Part shown: positions 62,248 through 64,000 of the stretch, piece by piece | How positions within the stretch are numbered: the first letter of the stretch is position 1 | Layout of the letters: the number at the start of each line of letters is the position of its first letter | Position numbers and translations under genes: made by a program | The notes under the pieces: model-generated | Database searches by the model: none | The model's input: the letters and a program-made list of their open reading frames with translations, nothing else | Told to the model about the DNA's origin: nothing | From: Streptomyces tuirus | GTDB taxonomy: Bacteria > Actinomycetota > Actinomycetes > Streptomycetales > Streptomycetaceae | DNA length: 64,000 nt | Reading direction: 5' to 3' | NCBI RefSeq assembly: GCF_014701095.1 | Contig: NZ_AP023439.1 | Span: forward strand, 980,001 to 1,044,000

Positions 62248-64000
62248 ATGGACTTCGGCACGCAGGGCCCACAGGCCCCGGCCGACCTCGCCTGGCTGCG
62301 AGGCGTTGACGCCTACACCATGGGCGCGTATCCGCAGGCGGAGGAGGAGTTCCGCGCCGCCGTGCGGATGGACTCCGGGATGGCCGACGGCTGGCTCGGG
62401 CTGCACGCGCTGCGCGTCGACACGACAACCGCGCTGCTGCGGATGTTCCGGCACCGGGACCGCTTCGGGGAGCAGCGCACCCGCTATCGCCGCACGCTCA
62501 ACTCCTGGTACTGGCTGGGCTGGTGGGTGCAGCCGGTGCTGGAGAGCCCCCGTGATCTGCTGCTCGCGCACGCCTCCCACTGGCTGGACGGCCGCCACGT
62601 CCCCGAACTGGACCGGGCGCTCGCCGGGCTGCCGCCCGTGGACACCGATCACCAGGTCCGCTTCCTGCACTCCTGCCGCGCCTATCTGGTCAAGGACTGG
62701 GAGCAGCTGGTCCGCCACACCGACCCGCTGCTCGACGATCCGATGCTCGGCATCGAGGCGGGCCTGTTCGGCGGCATGGCCCGGGTCCGCCTGGAGATGT
62801 ACGGCCAGGCCGAACCCCTGCTGTCCGCCGCGCTGATGCGCTGCCGCAGCGAGCAGCCCCAGCGCAAGGAGCTGCGCTACTGGCTGGCCCGGGCGCACGA
62901 GGGCACCGGCCGCAGCGCCGCCGCGCTCCCCCTGTACCGGGCCGTGCACCGCGTCGACCCGGCGTTCATGGACACCTCCGCCCGGCTCGCCGCCATCGCC
63001 GAGGGCGACGGCTACGAGGACGCCACGGGCCTCGCGGCGATCACCCTCACCGGTGCGGGCCAGGACGCGGTGGACGGTCCGGACGGATTCGATCCGCTCT
63101 TCGGACTCGAAGGACGCGACCTGAGGCTGCCCGATCCCGAGCCGCCGCTCCCTCCCCTGCCGCCGGTGACCGGCCCGCCGGTCCGCGAGAGGACCGGCCC
63201 CCTCTCCTCCCTGCCCGCCGGGCCCACCGACCCGGCGTTACTGGACGAGGCACTCGCCGAGCTCGAGCGCATGGTGGGTCTGGAGCCGGTGAAACGCCAG
63301 GTCAAGGCGCTGTCGGCGCAGCTGAACATGGCCCGGCTGCGGGCCGGGCAGGGCCTGCCGGTCCAGCCGCCGAAACGCCACTTCGTCTTCTCCGGCCCCT
63401 CCGGCACCGGCAAGACGACCGTCGCCCGCATCCTCGGCCGCGTCTTCTACGCCCTGGGGCTGCTCGGCGGCGACCATCTCGTGGAGGCCCAGCGGGCCGA
63501 CCTGGTCGGCGAGTACCTCGGTCAGACGGCCGTGAAGGCGAACGAACTGATCGACTCGGCGCTCGGGGGCGTCCTCTTCGTCGACGAGGCCTATTCGCTC
63601 TCCAACTCGGGCTACGGCAAAGGGGACGCGTACGGCGACGAGGCCCTCCAGGTGCTGCTGAAACGCGCCGAGGACAACCGCGACCACCTCGTGGTGATCC
63701 TGGCCGGCTACCCGGAGGGCATGGACCGCCTGCTCGCCGCGAACCCCGGGCTGTCCTCCCGTTTCACCACCCGCGTCGACTTCCCGTCCTACCGGCCCCT
63801 CGAACTCACCGAGATCGGCAAGGTGCTCGCGGCGGAGAACGGCGACCAGTGGGACGAGGAGGCCCTCGACGAACTGCGCTCCATCGCCGGGCACGTGGTC
63901 GACCAGGGGTGGATCGACGAGCTGGGCAACGGGCGGTTCCTGCGGACGCTCTACGAGAAGAGCTGCGCGTACCGGGATCTGCGGTTGTCGGTGTATCCGG
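62248..64000 (+). CDS. EccA/CbxX-like AAA+ ATPase with N-terminal TPR-like domain, 3' end outside the window
   Basis: 584 codons are visible and the frame is open at the window edge. The N-terminal ~300 residues are helical TPR-like repeats (AWLRGVDAYTMGAYPQAEEE, LRYWLARAHEGTGRSAAALP). A Pro-rich linker follows, then the AAA+ domain: LVGLEPVK-type entry (MVGLEPVKRQVKALSAQLNM), Walker A FSGPSGTGKTTVARIL, Walker B GVLFVDEAY, and the arginine region FTTRVDFPSY. This is the EccA architecture of type VII secretion. The codon at 63238-63240 is TTA (Leu), so bldA should limit its translation. GGGGGA precedes the ATG; a GTG three bases earlier is possible. Confidence 0.92.
   Translation, partial: MDFGTQGPQAPADLAWLRGVDAYTMGAYPQAEEEFRAAVRMDSGMADGWLGLHALRVDTTTALLRMFRHRDRFGEQRTRYRRTLNSWYWLGWWVQPVLESPRDLLLAHASHWLDGRHVPELDRALAGLPPVDTDHQVRFLHSCRAYLVKDWEQLVRHTDPLLDDPMLGIEAGLFGGMARVRLEMYGQAEPLLSAALMRCRSEQPQRKELRYWLARAHEGTGRSAAALPLYRAVHRVDPAFMDTSARLAAIAEGDGYEDATGLAAITLTGAGQDAVDGPDGFDPLFGLEGRDLRLPDPEPPLPPLPPVTGPPVRERTGPLSSLPAGPTDPALLDEALAELERMVGLEPVKRQVKALSAQLNMARLRAGQGLPVQPPKRHFVFSGPSGTGKTTVARILGRVFYALGLLGGDHLVEAQRADLVGEYLGQTAVKANELIDSALGGVLFVDEAYSLSNSGYGKGDAYGDEALQVLLKRAEDNRDHLVVILAGYPEGMDRLLAANPGLSSRFTTRVDFPSYRPLELTEIGKVLAAENGDQWDEEALDELRSIAGHVVDQGWIDELGNGRFLRTLYEKSCAYRDLRLSVYP

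Overview
The window is a GC-rich actinobacterial chromosome segment, almost certainly Streptomyces. Supporting signs are strong G/C third positions, many GTG starts, only two in-frame TTA leucine codons seen in 64 kb, and a set of Streptomyces hallmark genes: a conservon (cvnA-D), smeA-sffA, rbpA with a SigR-type promoter, ppm1, and a chitinase with DasR-like repeats. The gene order from ptsI through smeA-sffA, rbpA, ppm1 and a chiD-like chitinase matches the core S. coelicolor chromosome as I remember it. I see no rRNA, tRNA, CRISPR, insertion sequence or prophage. Many tandem repeats sit in or beside the genes.

Left part (1-15 kb): the C-terminal half of PTS enzyme I; a hypothetical protein; acetoacetyl-CoA synthetase; a GH31 glucosidase; a Nudix hydrolase; a VanX-like dipeptidase; a DUF35/thiolase pair; an EAL-CBS-GGDEF protein with a Ser-Ala repeat tail; and a two-gene glycerol uptake operon (glpF-glpK).

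Middle (15-37 kb): a conservon (sensor kinase CvnA, roadblock CvnB, DUF742 CvnC, GTPase CvnD) in which a fused ATP-dependent 5-oxoprolinase lies between cvnC and cvnD. Next come an APC amino-acid permease and a three-gene operon encoding an SMC/MukB-like coiled-coil ATPase with two probable partners. That operon has the order of Wadjet JetA-JetB-JetC (MksF-E-B) but no JetD nuclease gene. A GntR-MFS-DUF1445 locus follows, ending in a deletion scar that joins what looks like the first codons of pxpA to the last codons of pxpC.

Right part (37-64 kb): an SGNH hydrolase with an N-terminal hexapeptide minisatellite, overlapping two GT4 glycosyltransferases; HEAT-repeat and ankyrin proteins; smeA-sffA (sporulation septum DNA handling); a MocR regulator divergent from a YczE-like membrane protein; GDPD and UMF1 transporter genes; rbpA; ppm1-fxsA; an amidohydrolase; an Lrp regulator; acyl-CoA dehydrogenase; chitinase; TetR; a 46-residue membrane protein; a Tat-exported C39-like protein; a uridine-kinase-like P-loop protein; a promoter-terminator unit that may be a small RNA; and a 3'-truncated EccA-like AAA+ ATPase carrying a TTA codon.

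Functional threads: carbon uptake (PTS, glycerol, chitin); 5-oxoproline/glutamate metabolism (intact oxoprolinase, DUF1445, broken pxp remnant); SMC/FtsK-type DNA handling; and polyprenol-mannose glycosylation. Starts were chosen by ribosome-binding site, overlap and domain onset; those without such support are flagged.
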